From Pirellulales bacterium (GTDB taxonomy: Bacteria; Planctomycetota; Planctomycetia; Pirellulales; UBA1268), in NCBI GenBank assembly GCA_017853835.1, contig JAFMIU010000024.1, forward strand, positions 1-40,446: a DNA stretch of 40,446 nucleotides, given 5' to 3'. The notes beneath the pieces are model-generated. The model worked only from the letters and a program-made list of their open reading frames with translations, made no database searches and was not told where the DNA came from. Positions 1 to 8,532 of this stretch are shown one piece after another. Position numbers and translations under genes: made by a program. How positions within the stretch are numbered: the first letter of the stretch is position 1; each line of letters begins with the position of its first letter.

Positions 1-42
1 TTTCTAATCCCAGGGTCGCTGGTTCGAGTCCAGCCGGGCGTA
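1..42 (+). tRNA. tRNA-Arg(UCU), 3' part only
   Basis: The window opens inside the anticodon loop. Positions 1-7 (TTTCTAA) read as a seven-base loop with anticodon TCT at 3-5. The 3' half of the anticodon stem (8-12) and a five-base variable loop (13-17) follow. A perfect T arm comes next: GCTGG at 18-22, loop TTCGAGT at 23-29, CCAGC at 30-34. The acceptor strand CGGGCGT is at 35-41 and the discriminator A at 42. No CCA is encoded. The 5' half lies outside the window, so the anticodon call rests on loop phasing alone. Confidence 0.8.
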
Positions 43-319
43 CTAGACAGCACTGGGACGTGACCCGCCCCTCAGTGTGATACCAGGTTTCAAGTCAGGG
101 ATTCACCCTCGGAGAGACCAGCCCTGTGCCGTCGGGGATGCGGGCGGCCACCATCACTGGCTTTCCCGTCATTTTGAACGAACCGCGGGCTTCCACGGGA
201 CGTATGACTGGTTGATTGACGCTCACGGAGGCGACTCGTAGCCTCAGAAATGAGCGGGAGGGGTGCCCCAAGGCCCCTCTCGTGCGGGCGTCTGGCGATT
301 CTGAGCACGGAGCGACGAC

Positions 320-1969
320 ATGTTTTTGAACCGTCTCGGAAACCGCCGACGCACCTCCGCACGAACCACCCTCTCGCAGGCCGAGCCTCTCGAGCCACGG
401 GCCATGATGGCCGGAGACACGGGTGGGGGCTATTCGCGCCCCGACGGACTTCCTCCCGCCAGCGAGCCGACGGCCTATTTCGACGTCAGCACCGGCGTGA
501 TGCAGCTCGACCCTGTCGGCCACAACCTGTCGCTCGTCAACTTCACCTACAACACCGAGGTGGCCAACATCACCGGCTCCTCCCCGGGGCCGTTTGTCTA
601 CCCGGCAGGAACCGTCAAGGACGCCGTCTCGACCGCCACTGAGAAAAAAACCTTTCCGTCCGGGGAATGGACGCTGATTACCACCTTCCCCGCCAGGTTC
701 GGCGGTGCGATCACGCTCATCAACGATCCCACGCTCGACACGTCCGGCCCCAACTCGGCGTCCACCAACGGTTGGTTCAACCAGCCTTGGAGTTTTGGTG
801 CGGTCGTCGCACCTGGTGCGCTGAGCATGACCGACGCCCAGCACAACCTGATTGCCATCACGTCCACCGACGTCGGCTTTGGCCCGGGACGTGGCCTGTT
901 TCAATACACCGAGTTCGGCGTCGTTGGCACTTTCTACGGTCGGATTCAGGTCGTCGACTCCTCGGTACCCAACTCCGTCATCGGCATGTCGGGGAACGAG
1001 CTCATCGTGAGCCGCTCCAACGGATCGACCTTCGACACCGCGCCCCTGGCCACGCTCCCCCCCGGTGAAACCTGGGTCAACACCGTGTCGGGTGATTTCG
1101 ACGGGGACGGCCTCACCGATGTCGCCAGCCAGACAGCGGCAGGCAGTTGGTGGGTGGTGACCAACTCGGCATCGGGCAGCCCCACGGTGCGGCGATGGGG
1201 CGATCTTGCCACCTTCCAGTTTCCGACGGTTGGCGACTTCGATGGCGACGGAAAGGACGACATCGCGGTTCGCAACGAAGCCAATGGTGCCTGGAGGGTC
1301 CTGAAGAGCACGGGCACAGCGTTCTCATCGTCACGGTTTGGCCGCTGGAACCCGTCCCTTGCCTGGTCCAATGTCCTCGCGGGCGATTTCAACGGAGACG
1401 GGAAGGCGGACCTCGTCGGTCGCCGCTCCGATGCGGCCTGGGTGGTGTCGACCAGCACCGGCACCGCCTTCACCTCCAACATCTGGGCCCTCCTTTCCAT
1501 CGACCAGTTCGGAACGGTGGGCGACTTCAACGGTGACGGCAAGGACGACGTGGCCGTTCGAAACGCCACCAATGGCTCCTGGCGGGTGATGACGAGCACG
1601 GGAACGCATTTTGTGTCGTCACGATTCGGCCGCTGGAATCCTGATCTTCAGTGGGCCAACGTTCTGGCCGGCGACTTCAACGGCGACGGCAAAACCGACC
1701 TCGTGGGGCAGCGTTCAGACGGCGCCTGGGTGGTTTCCACCAGTACAGGCACCTCTTTCGCCTCGAACATTTGGACGTATCTCTCGATCGACCAGTTTGC
1801 GTCCGTGGGCGACTTCAACACCGACGGAAAGTCCGACGTGGCCGTTCGAAACGCCACCAATGGCTCCTGGCGGATCCTTTCGAGCACCGGCACGCGGTTC
1901 ACCTCCATCAAGGCCGGGTCCTGGCCCACCTCCCAGGCATGGGATCGGGCCTTCGCCGCGCGAAGCTGA
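320..1969 (+). CDS. FG-GAP/VCBS repeat surface protein
   Basis: A 549-residue protein whose start ATG follows GGAG at 309-312 by seven bases. The N-terminus is basic and carries PLEPRAMMAG near residues 23-32, a variant of the LE.R motif that I associate with planctomycete exported proteins; no classical signal peptide is obvious. Residues 256 to the end hold six FG-GAP/VCBS-type repeats with calcium-loop-like cores such as GDFDGDG, GDFNGDG and GDFNTDG, starting near residues 256, 304, 354, 400, 450 and 496. These form beta-propeller-like folds in known families. Spacing alternates 50 and 46 residues, so the true unit is a 96-residue pair. The likely role is a surface or matrix protein; the ligand is unknown. 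It ends before a possible terminator at 2012-2036. Confidence 0.85.
   Translation: MFLNRLGNRRRTSARTTLSQAEPLEPRAMMAGDTGGGYSRPDGLPPASEPTAYFDVSTGVMQLDPVGHNLSLVNFTYNTEVANITGSSPGPFVYPAGTVKDAVSTATEKKTFPSGEWTLITTFPARFGGAITLINDPTLDTSGPNSASTNGWFNQPWSFGAVVAPGALSMTDAQHNLIAITSTDVGFGPGRGLFQYTEFGVVGTFYGRIQVVDSSVPNSVIGMSGNELIVSRSNGSTFDTAPLATLPPGETWVNTVSGDFDGDGLTDVASQTAAGSWWVVTNSASGSPTVRRWGDLATFQFPTVGDFDGDGKDDIAVRNEANGAWRVLKSTGTAFSSSRFGRWNPSLAWSNVLAGDFNGDGKADLVGRRSDAAWVVSTSTGTAFTSNIWALLSIDQFGTVGDFNGDGKDDVAVRNATNGSWRVMTSTGTHFVSSRFGRWNPDLQWANVLAGDFNGDGKTDLVGQRSDGAWVVSTSTGTSFASNIWTYLSIDQFASVGDFNTDGKSDVAVRNATNGSWRILSSTGTRFTSIKAGSWPTSQAWDRAFAARS
1229..1969 (+). repeat. 288-bp tandem repeat inside the FG-GAP gene
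   Basis: Units run 1229-1516, 1517-1804 and a partial third at 1805-1969. The first two encode 96 residues each and are about three-quarters identical in protein by eye. Some DNA segments are identical: a block of more than 30 bases beginning GTGGCCGTTCG occurs near 1550 and again near 1838, exactly 288 bp apart. This indicates fairly recent duplication inside the coding region. Confidence 0.8.
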
Positions 1970-2011
1970 CCCCACGCGGGGCCCGGTCGGGGGCCTTGGC
2001 CGGGCCAAGTC

Positions 2012-2036
2012 CGCCTTCCCTCCGGCAGGCGTTTTT
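2012..2036 (+). terminator. possible Rho-independent terminator
   Basis: CGCCT at 2012-2016 pairs with AGGCG at 2027-2031 across a ten-base loop and is followed by TTTTT at 2032-2036. The stem is only five base pairs, so this is a weak candidate. It lies 43 bp after the FG-GAP gene. A second short hairpin, CTTGGC-CGG-GCCAAG at 1995-2009, precedes it. Confidence 0.35.
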
Positions 2037-2103
2037 GAGAAGGTTTCGGACTGAGGCTGGCGTCCGTCTCGCGGCAGGCAGGACGCCCCTCGTGGGTGCC
2101 AGC

Positions 2104-2574
2104 ATGCCTCCCGATAGTACCGACTTCTCATCGTTCGGCATCCTCGCCCTGGGCGTGGGGTTGCTCGGCATCGGACTCGCCGTCCACGCGTTCTTCATGT
2201 TCGTCGTGCTGCGAACGCATTCGGCCTTCGTGTCGACGTTCCACTGGATGCGCGGCCCACGTCTTCTCATCGCATCGATCCTGCTCGCAACGACCGTGAT
2301 CGCTGTCGCCTGTTTCATCCAGATCGCCATGTGGGGCTTCGTGATCTGGCGCACCGGCGGATTCGCCCGGTATCAAGACGCGATGTATTTCTCGTCCACC
2401 ACCTACACCACGCTCGGCACCAGCCAGCATGTGCTCCTCCCGCCCTACCGCGTTCTCGAACCCCTGGAAGCCACCAATGGCTTGCTGGCCAATGGACTCA
2501 ACGCGGCGGTGCTGTTTTCCTTGATGTCGAGCCTCGGCCGACACCGGTCCGACTACGAGCAGTTCTTCCGATAG
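2104..2574 (+). CDS. small ion-channel-like membrane protein (Ion_trans_2 type)
   Basis: A 156-residue protein with three hydrophobic segments, roughly residues 10-37, 54-80 and 125-147. Between the last two lies a pore-like loop, MYFSSTTYTTLGTS, followed by PLEATNGLLANGL. This resembles bacterial two-TM potassium channel proteins of the Ion_trans_2 family, in which the loop usually reads T-x-x-T-x-GYGD or TTLGYGD. Here the filter reads TTLGTS, so the GYG signature is missing and potassium selectivity cannot be assumed. The reading frame is open far upstream; I chose the ATG at 2104 because the hydrophobic region begins soon after it. No strong ribosome binding site is visible, so the start is uncertain. 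Confidence 0.7.
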   Translation: MPPDSTDFSSFGILALGVGLLGIGLAVHAFFMFVVLRTHSAFVSTFHWMRGPRLLIASILLATTVIAVACFIQIAMWGFVIWRTGGFARYQDAMYFSSTTYTTLGTSQHVLLPPYRVLEPLEATNGLLANGLNAAVLFSLMSSLGRHRSDYEQFFR

Positions 2575-2686
2575 CCACCCCGAAAAAACCGTCAAAAACC
2601 GTCATTCACCCCCCACCATCCCCGCCTCGCACACCCTCGGCTTGCCACCGTTTTGGCCCGGGGCGAAACTGTGAGGTTCGCCAGAC

Positions 2687-4519
2687 ATGCCTTGGGAGCC
2701 GGACACCACTCGCCCTATGGAACCCACCGACGTTTCCGATCCTCGTTACTACCACAAGGTGGTCGATTGCCAGTGGGCCTGCCCGGCTCACACGAACGTG
2801 CCGGCCTACATCCGCCTCATCGCCCAGGGCCGCTACACGGAATCGTATCTGCTCAATCGGCAGTCGAACGTGTTTCCAGGCGTGCTCGGTCGCACATGCG
2901 ACCGTCCGTGCGAACCAGCCTGTCGTCGCGGCCGCCTTGAAGACAAGCCTGTGGCGATCTGCCGCCTCAAGCGAGTGGCGGCCGACCTTCGCTCCGACAT
3001 CACACAGTTTCTCCCGACGGCGCCCGAGGTGAAAAACGGCAAGCGGATCGCCCTCGTGGGCGCGGGCCCGGCGTCGCTCACCGTCGCCAACGACCTCCTG
3101 CCACTCGGCTACGAAGTGACGATCTTCGAGAAGAACCACGAGCCTGGCGGCCTGATGCGGATCAACATCCCGTCGTTCCGCCTGCCGGCGTCCGTGCTCG
3201 ACGACGAGTGTGGCTACATCATCAACATGGGTGCCGAGATGCGATATGGCACCCCGGTCACCAGCCTCCGGAGCCTTCTCGACGAAGGGTTCGACGCCGT
3301 TTTCATCGGCAGCGGCGCCCCGAAGGGCAAGGACCTCGAGATTCCCGGCCGGCACGACGCCCCGGCACAGGTTCACATCGGGATCGAGTGGCTGGCCAAC
3401 GTCCACTTCAAGCACATCGAGCGGATCGAGCCTCGCGTCGTCATCATCGGCGTCGGCAACACCGCCATGGACTGCTGCCGCACGGCCAAGCGGCTCGGGG
3501 CCACCGAGGTGAAGGTCGTCGCCCGGCGTGGACGGGCCCATTTCAAGGCATCGCCCTGGGAGCTCGAGGACGCCGAGGAGGAGCAGGTCGAGATCGTCGA
3601 GAACCACGCCCCGAAGCGGATCGTCGTTGAAAACGGCACGATCGTTGGCATGGAGTTCGACGTGCTGGAGTGGCGGGAGGATGCGTCGGGCCGCCAGAAG
3701 AGCACGGTCGTGAAAATCACCGTGATCCCGTGCGATGCGATCATCCTCGCCATTGGCCAGGAAAACGCCTTCCCCTGGATCGAGCGTGATTCCGGCGTCG
3801 AGTTCGACGCCGACGGCATGCCGATCGTCGATCGCACGACCCACCAGAGCACCAACCCGAAGGTGTTCTTCGGCGGCGATGCCGCGTGGGGGCCGCAGAA
3901 CATCATCTGGGCGGTGGCGCACGGCCATCAGGCGGCGATTTCGATCGACCTCGCCTGCCAGGGCCGCGCGGTCACCGATCGCCCCCCGCCGGGCATGACG
4001 CTGGTGAGCGTGAAGAACGGCCTTCACAGCTGGTCCTACGACAACGACTTCGACCCATCGGCCCGGCAGGTGATGCGGCACGAGGAGCTGGCGAAGCGGT
4101 TTCGTGACCTCGACTGCGAAGTGGAACTCGGCTTCACGCCCGAGCAGGTGGCCACCGAAGTGTCTCGCTGCCTCAACTGCGACATCCAAACCCACTTCAC
4201 GGCGCCGAAGTGCATCGAATGCGATGCCTGCATCGACATCTGCCCGACCAACTGCCTCACCATCACCACCAACCATTCCCCGGAGCATGATCTCCGGCAG
4301 CGGCTTTCCGCGCCGGCCATCAACCTCACGCAGGAGATCTACCTGTCGGAGGCCCTGCCCCAAACGCATCGGGTGATGGTGAAGGATGAGGATGTCTGCC
4401 TTCATTGTGGGCTGTGCGCCGAGCGCTGCCCCACAGCCGCCTGGGACATGCGGCTGTTCGACCTGATCAAGCCAGCGGCCGGCGCCGCGTCTGAGCACGG
4501 AGAACTCGTACAGGCATGA
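2687..4519 (+). CDS. FAD/NAD(P)-binding Fe-S subunit of 2-oxoacid oxidoreductase (KorC-like)
   Basis: A 610-residue flavoprotein. The N-terminus has a GltD-type Fe-S region with cysteines at 28, 32, 71, 75 and 79. A first dinucleotide fold (GAGPAS, near 124-130) binds FAD and a second (GVGNTA, near 255-260) should bind NAD(P)H. Two C-terminal 4Fe-4S motifs follow, with cysteines 509/512/515/519 and 571/574/577/581. It belongs to the glutamate synthase small subunit/NfnB-like oxidoreductases. It is first in an operon: its stop overlaps the start of the alpha-subunit gene by ATGA. The inferred role is passing electrons from the TPP enzyme to NAD(P)+ or a ferredoxin pool. A three-subunit 2-oxoglutarate:NADP+ oxidoreductase from Azoarcus is the precedent I recall. 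The start at 2687 follows GAGG at 2673-2676; an in-frame ATG at 2717 is the alternative. Confidence 0.85.
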   Translation: MPWEPDTTRPMEPTDVSDPRYYHKVVDCQWACPAHTNVPAYIRLIAQGRYTESYLLNRQSNVFPGVLGRTCDRPCEPACRRGRLEDKPVAICRLKRVAADLRSDITQFLPTAPEVKNGKRIALVGAGPASLTVANDLLPLGYEVTIFEKNHEPGGLMRINIPSFRLPASVLDDECGYIINMGAEMRYGTPVTSLRSLLDEGFDAVFIGSGAPKGKDLEIPGRHDAPAQVHIGIEWLANVHFKHIERIEPRVVIIGVGNTAMDCCRTAKRLGATEVKVVARRGRAHFKASPWELEDAEEEQVEIVENHAPKRIVVENGTIVGMEFDVLEWREDASGRQKSTVVKITVIPCDAIILAIGQENAFPWIERDSGVEFDADGMPIVDRTTHQSTNPKVFFGGDAAWGPQNIIWAVAHGHQAAISIDLACQGRAVTDRPPPGMTLVSVKNGLHSWSYDNDFDPSARQVMRHEELAKRFRDLDCEVELGFTPEQVATEVSRCLNCDIQTHFTAPKCIECDACIDICPTNCLTITTNHSPEHDLRQRLSAPAINLTQEIYLSEALPQTHRVMVKDEDVCLHCGLCAERCPTAAWDMRLFDLIKPAAGAASEHGELVQA

Positions 4520-6315
4520 ACCGGGTCAACGATTTCGCCTTCAAGATCGGCACGGTCAACGGGACCGGATCGGCGAGTGCCAATGGTCTCCTGATGCGTT
4601 CGATTTTCCGGATGGGCATTCCCGTCACGGGGAAAAACATCTTCCCATCGAATATTCAAGGTCTCCCGACCTGGTACGAGATTCGGGTGAGCAAGGATGG
4701 GTATGCGGCTCGTCCGTCGGATATCGACCTCGTGGTTGCCATGAACCCGGCCACCTACGCCGAAGACGTCGCCACGGTGAGGGCTGGCGGATATCTCCTC
4801 TACGATTCCTCATGGCCCATGCCGAAGGAATTGCTTCGAGAGGGGATCACCATCCTCGGCATACCGTTCGGCCGGATGTGCGTGGAGTCGTTCGAGGGCG
4901 ACCGCGAGCGAACCCTGCTTCGCAACATCGCCTACGCCGGCGCGCTCACCGCCCTGCTCGGGATCGACATGGCGGTGGTCGAGACGTTGCTCGAGGAAAC
5001 CTACGGCAAGAAGCCGAAACTCCTCGCGGCCAACCACACCGCCATTCGCCTGGGCCACGACTACGCCAGGGAACACCTCCCCTGCCCGTTGCCGTTCCAC
5101 CTCGAGCCAATGAATGCGACGAGTGACTCGATCCTGATGGATGGCAACACGGCCTGCGCCCTCGGCGCGATCTATGCGGGGGCCACGGTTGGAGCGTGGT
5201 ATCCGATCACGCCCGCCACCTCGCTGATGGAGGCTTTCGGTGCCTTCTGCGAGAAGTACCGTGTCGACAAGGAGACCGGCGAGCGGCGATTCGCCATCCT
5301 CCAGGCCGAAGACGAACTCGCGGCAGCGGGCATCGTGATCGGCGCCGGATGGGCCGGTGCGAGGGCCTTCACCAACACCTCTGGCCCCGGCATCTCCCTG
5401 ATGCAGGAGTTCATCGGCCTGGCCTACTACACCGACATCCCGGCGGTGTTTTTTGACATTCAACGCTGCGGACCCGCGACGGGCATGCCCACTCGCACGC
5501 AGCAGGCCGACATCCTGTCGCTCGCCTATGCCTCGCATGGCGACACCAAGCACCCCATCCTGTTCCCGGCCAACCCCGGCGAGGCGTTCGAACTGGCCGT
5601 CGCGGCCTTCGATCTCGCCGACAGGCTCCAGACACCGATCTTCGTCGCGACCGACCTCGACATCGGCATGAACGACTGGATGGTCAAGCGTCTCTCCTGG
5701 AACGACGCCTATCGACCCGATCGGGGCAAGGTGCTCGATGCCGACGCACTCGACCGCATCAAGAAGTTTTCCCGCTACGACGACGTCGATGGCGACGGCA
5801 TTGCGGCCCGCACCCTTCCCGGCGTCGGCGGCAAGGGAGCCTACTTCGTGCGTGGCTCCGGCCATGACAAACATGCCGGCTACACGGAAAACTCCGCTGC
5901 GTACAAGGAGGTTGTCGATCGCCTCCTTCGGAAGTTCGCCCACGCCGCGACGATCGTCCCCAAGCCCGTGTTCACCCTGCAAGATGATGCCGAGATCGGC
6001 CTCATCACGATCGGCGGCTGCGATGCGGCCGTCCGGGAGGCGGCCGACCGCCTCCGCAAGCACGACCTTGCCGTCGATGTGATGCGCATTCGGGCCTTCC
6101 CCTTCGGCGAGGAGGTTCGTGAGTTCATCGAGTCGCACGAACGCGTGTTTGTCATCGAGCAAAACCGTGACGGCCAGCTGCGGTCGCTGCTGGCGATCGA
6201 ACTGGGAGTGCCCCGAGACGAAATGATCCCGATCCTCGACTACGGCGGCATGCCGCTGACGGCCAAGGTCGTCGTCGATGCCGTCAGCAGCCATCTGGCC
6301 GGAGTGCCCGCATGA
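4516..6315 (+). CDS. korA: 2-oxoacid:ferredoxin oxidoreductase, fused gamma-alpha subunit
   Basis: A 599-residue fusion. Residues 1 to about 190 are a POR gamma domain (GTGSASANGLL near the start; GKNIFPSNIQG). From about 205 it continues as the POR alpha pyrimidine-binding domain (GNTACALGAIYAG, then WYPITPATSLMEAF) and the C-terminal domain involved in CoA and dimer contacts. This gamma-alpha order is typical of bacterial KorA, which with KorB oxidises 2-oxoglutarate to succinyl-CoA and reduces ferredoxin. Substrate cannot be fixed from sequence: pyruvate or branched 2-oxoacids remain possible. It overlaps both neighbours by ATGA, so the three subunits are probably translated together. It is likely cytoplasmic. 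Confidence 0.88.
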   Translation: MNRVNDFAFKIGTVNGTGSASANGLLMRSIFRMGIPVTGKNIFPSNIQGLPTWYEIRVSKDGYAARPSDIDLVVAMNPATYAEDVATVRAGGYLLYDSSWPMPKELLREGITILGIPFGRMCVESFEGDRERTLLRNIAYAGALTALLGIDMAVVETLLEETYGKKPKLLAANHTAIRLGHDYAREHLPCPLPFHLEPMNATSDSILMDGNTACALGAIYAGATVGAWYPITPATSLMEAFGAFCEKYRVDKETGERRFAILQAEDELAAAGIVIGAGWAGARAFTNTSGPGISLMQEFIGLAYYTDIPAVFFDIQRCGPATGMPTRTQQADILSLAYASHGDTKHPILFPANPGEAFELAVAAFDLADRLQTPIFVATDLDIGMNDWMVKRLSWNDAYRPDRGKVLDADALDRIKKFSRYDDVDGDGIAARTLPGVGGKGAYFVRGSGHDKHAGYTENSAAYKEVVDRLLRKFAHAATIVPKPVFTLQDDAEIGLITIGGCDAAVREAADRLRKHDLAVDVMRIRAFPFGEEVREFIESHERVFVIEQNRDGQLRSLLAIELGVPRDEMIPILDYGGMPLTAKVVVDAVSSHLAGVPA

Positions 6316-7367
6316 CCTCGATCGCCAAGCCGCCGGTTCGTCACCCAAGCCTCCGCACGAATGCCCTCGGACTGACGATCCGCGACTACGAAGGGGGCAT
6401 GTCGACCCTCTGTGCCGGTTGCGGTCACGACTCCGTCACCGCCGCGCTCGTGCAGGCCGCCTGGGAACTCGCCCTGCCGCCACACCGTGCCGCGAAGATG
6501 AGCGGCATTGGCTGTTCGTCGAAGACGACGGCCTACTTCATGAAGCAGTCGCATGGATTCAACTCCGTGCACGGCCGGATGCCATCAGTGACCACCGGCG
6601 CTGCGGCGGCCAACCGGGAGTTGACCTACATCGGCATCTCCGGCGACGGCGACTCGCTCTCCATCGGGCTTGGCCAGATGGCCCACGCGATCCGCCGCAA
6701 CGTGAACATGCTCTACGTCATCGACAACAATGGCGTGTACGGCCTGACCAAGGGGCAGTTCTCGGCGTCGGCCGACATCGGCTCGAAGTCGAAGCGTGGC
6801 GAGCCGAATGAGCAGCCGCCAATCGATCCGGTGCTGATGGCGCTGGCCATCGGCGCCACCTTCGTCGCCCGCTCGTTTTCCGGCGACAAGAAGCAGCTGG
6901 TTCCGATCCTCAAGGCCGGCCTGTCGCACCACGGGCTGGCACTCATCGACGTGATCTCCCCGTGCGTGACCTTCAACGACCACGACGGATCCACCAAGAG
7001 CTACCGCTACACCCGCGAGCATGATCTCGAGGTGGTGCAGGCCGATTATGTCCCCATCGTCGCGGAGATCACGCTCCCCGACTCGGAATCCGAAGTGCGA
7101 ACCGTGCAGATGCACGATGGCAGTGCCATCCGGCTTCGAACGACCGCTCCCGACTACGATCCCACCGACCGCGCCTCGGCCGTGGCCCATATTCGAGCCT
7201 GTCAGGTACGGGGCGAAATCGCGACGGGCCTGCTGTTCGTCGATGGCGAGAGCCACGACATGCACGATCGGCTGAAGACCCCCGAGTCGGCGCTGGTGGA
7301 CCTGCCCTTCTCGCAGCTGTGTCCCGGTGCGAAGGCCCTTGATTCCCTGATGAATCGCTACCGGTAA
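6312..7367 (+). CDS. korB: 2-oxoacid:ferredoxin oxidoreductase, beta subunit
   Basis: A 351-residue TPP-binding subunit. The 4Fe-4S ligands begin with CAGCGHDS (C34, C37), then the cysteines in GIGCSSKT and SPCVTFND. The TPP/Mg motif starts GDGDSLSIG near residue 111 and ends with DNNGVYGLTKGQ about 30 residues later, matching the GDG(x)~30NN pattern. The length fits KorB. It is the last gene of the operon, overlapping korA by ATGA. Nothing essential appears to be missing, so the enzyme should be active. This matters because the same window also encodes NAD-linked pyruvate and 2-oxoglutarate dehydrogenases. Confidence 0.9.
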   Translation: MTSIAKPPVRHPSLRTNALGLTIRDYEGGMSTLCAGCGHDSVTAALVQAAWELALPPHRAAKMSGIGCSSKTTAYFMKQSHGFNSVHGRMPSVTTGAAAANRELTYIGISGDGDSLSIGLGQMAHAIRRNVNMLYVIDNNGVYGLTKGQFSASADIGSKSKRGEPNEQPPIDPVLMALAIGATFVARSFSGDKKQLVPILKAGLSHHGLALIDVISPCVTFNDHDGSTKSYRYTREHDLEVVQADYVPIVAEITLPDSESEVRTVQMHDGSAIRLRTTAPDYDPTDRASAVAHIRACQVRGEIATGLLFVDGESHDMHDRLKTPESALVDLPFSQLCPGAKALDSLMNRYR

Positions 7368-7405
7368 GGGTGCGAGCCCAGCAGTCCGGGCAATCTGGAA
7401 AAGCC

Positions 7406-7449
7406 CTGTGGGTTGCGACGATCGGGCCGATCCTCGGGCCTCGCCACAG
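7406..7449 (+). other. nested hairpin between korB and the porin gene
   Basis: CTGTGG at 7406-7411 pairs with CCACAG at 7444-7449. Inside is a second palindrome, GATCGG-G-CCGATC, at 7420-7432. There is no T tract. It could be a factor-dependent terminator of the kor operon or a structured leader of the next gene. Confidence 0.3.
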
Positions 7450-7519
7450 CCGATCGAAACGTCGGGTCGCCGTCCGCCGGTGTGGCGTGTACGTCGAGAC
7501 TCGCCCTCGGAGTGGCTGC

Positions 7520-8326
7520 ATGGTCCGACGACTGATCGCCACGTGCGCGGGCAGCATGATGCTCCTGGTCGCCATCGGCAGCCATGGATCGTCGGCCGAG
7601 GAATGGGAACTCGGCACGGATCGTGACGCCTTCACGCCGTGCACCCACTGCGTGGCACCCGGTGTGGTGCTCCTCGAAGCCTCCCACGTCTACATCGACA
7701 ACGGCACCGGCCTGCCCACCAACAACTTCCCCGAGTCGCTGCTTCGCATCGGAGCGACGGAATGGCTCGAGTGGCGAATCGGAGCAAACTACGGCATCGG
7801 TTCGCAGGGCAACGTGGTGACGAGCGTGGAGGTGGGCGAGGGCACGCTCGATGGCAGCACCCTCTATGAGTCGAGCATCCTCTATGGCTTCAAGGTCAAC
7901 CTGTCGAAGCAGGATGGACTGATGCCGGAGACGTGCTTCATCATGGAAGGCTCCACCCCCGCCTATGGCGACGTCTTTGGCACCGTTCCCGTCGCGACCG
8001 GCGTCGCCGGCTGGCACCTTCCACGCGGCTGCCGACTCGATGCGGCCGTCCGCTATGCCTATTCCGAGGGCCTCACCGAATGGTTCAGCCGCTGGAGCCC
8101 GTCGGTCATCCTGCGGATGCCCGTGACCGAACGCGTCGAGGTTCACGCCGAATGGTTTGGGTCCTACACCGCCGGTGTGCGCGACACGACGAGCCAGCCC
8201 TTCGTGAGCCCGGGGTTTCACGTGATGCTGACACGACGCCTGGAAATGGGTCTGCGGGTTGGCTGGGGCATCACCCCGGATGCGGCACCGTTTTTCTCGG
8301 ACGCCGGTCTCGGCTACCGCTGGTAG
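7520..8326 (+). CDS. putative outer-membrane beta-barrel protein
   Basis: A 268-residue protein. It starts with a basic and hydrophobic signal-like segment (MVRRLIATCAGSMMLLVAIG) and a likely cleavage after SSA near residue 26. The mature part has alternating hydrophobic/polar strands and ends GLGYRW, the aromatic C-terminus typical of outer-membrane barrels. The pattern (LRIGATEWLEWRIGANYG, then a repeat of short strands) resembles the MetA-pathway/phenol-degradation transporter-like family (PF13557). A CTHC motif sits near residues 41-44. The chosen ATG at 7520 follows GGAG at 7509-7512 by seven bases; the frame is open from 7370 but has no better start. The cargo is unknown. Confidence 0.75.
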   Translation: MVRRLIATCAGSMMLLVAIGSHGSSAEEWELGTDRDAFTPCTHCVAPGVVLLEASHVYIDNGTGLPTNNFPESLLRIGATEWLEWRIGANYGIGSQGNVVTSVEVGEGTLDGSTLYESSILYGFKVNLSKQDGLMPETCFIMEGSTPAYGDVFGTVPVATGVAGWHLPRGCRLDAAVRYAYSEGLTEWFSRWSPSVILRMPVTERVEVHAEWFGSYTAGVRDTTSQPFVSPGFHVMLTRRLEMGLRVGWGITPDAAPFFSDAGLGYRW

Positions 8327-8366
8327 CCTCCCCTGCCCGAGCCGGCAATCCACAGAACCCAGACGC

Positions 8367-8532
8367 GCGCTAGAGCGCATCTCCGCTACGTGTAGCGACG
8401 AGTTGATAATCCTGAGCGGGTAGGCGAGGGGGTCGGCGAACGCTCGAGGAGCCTTGGGCGTATCCTCGCCCCGGCGACGAGACTTTTGCCGCCCCCGAGC
8501 CGGCGATACACGTATCTCAGACGCGCTCTAGC
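8367..8532. repeat. inverted-repeat element with nested palindromes
   Basis: The left arm at 8369-8397 and the right arm at 8504-8532 are inverted copies, 24 of 29 positions matching without gaps. Each arm contains a further palindrome. On the left it is CGCTAC-GT-GTAGCG at 8384-8397 and on the right GATAC-AC-GTATC at 8505-8516. The differences between the arms keep the inner palindrome paired. The left end also has GCGCT-AG-AGCGC at 8367-8378. The spacer of 106 bases is GC-rich and encodes nothing obvious. The right arm supplies the TAG stop codon of the minus-strand E3 gene at 8528-8530. It could be a MITE-like remnant, a REP-type element or a bidirectional terminator for the two converging genes. 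Confidence 0.7.

Noticed and set aside
1995..2009. CTTGGC-CGG-GCCAAG hairpin as a terminator
   Set aside because: It has no T tract and a three-base loop; kept only as a neighbour of the better candidate at 2012-2036.
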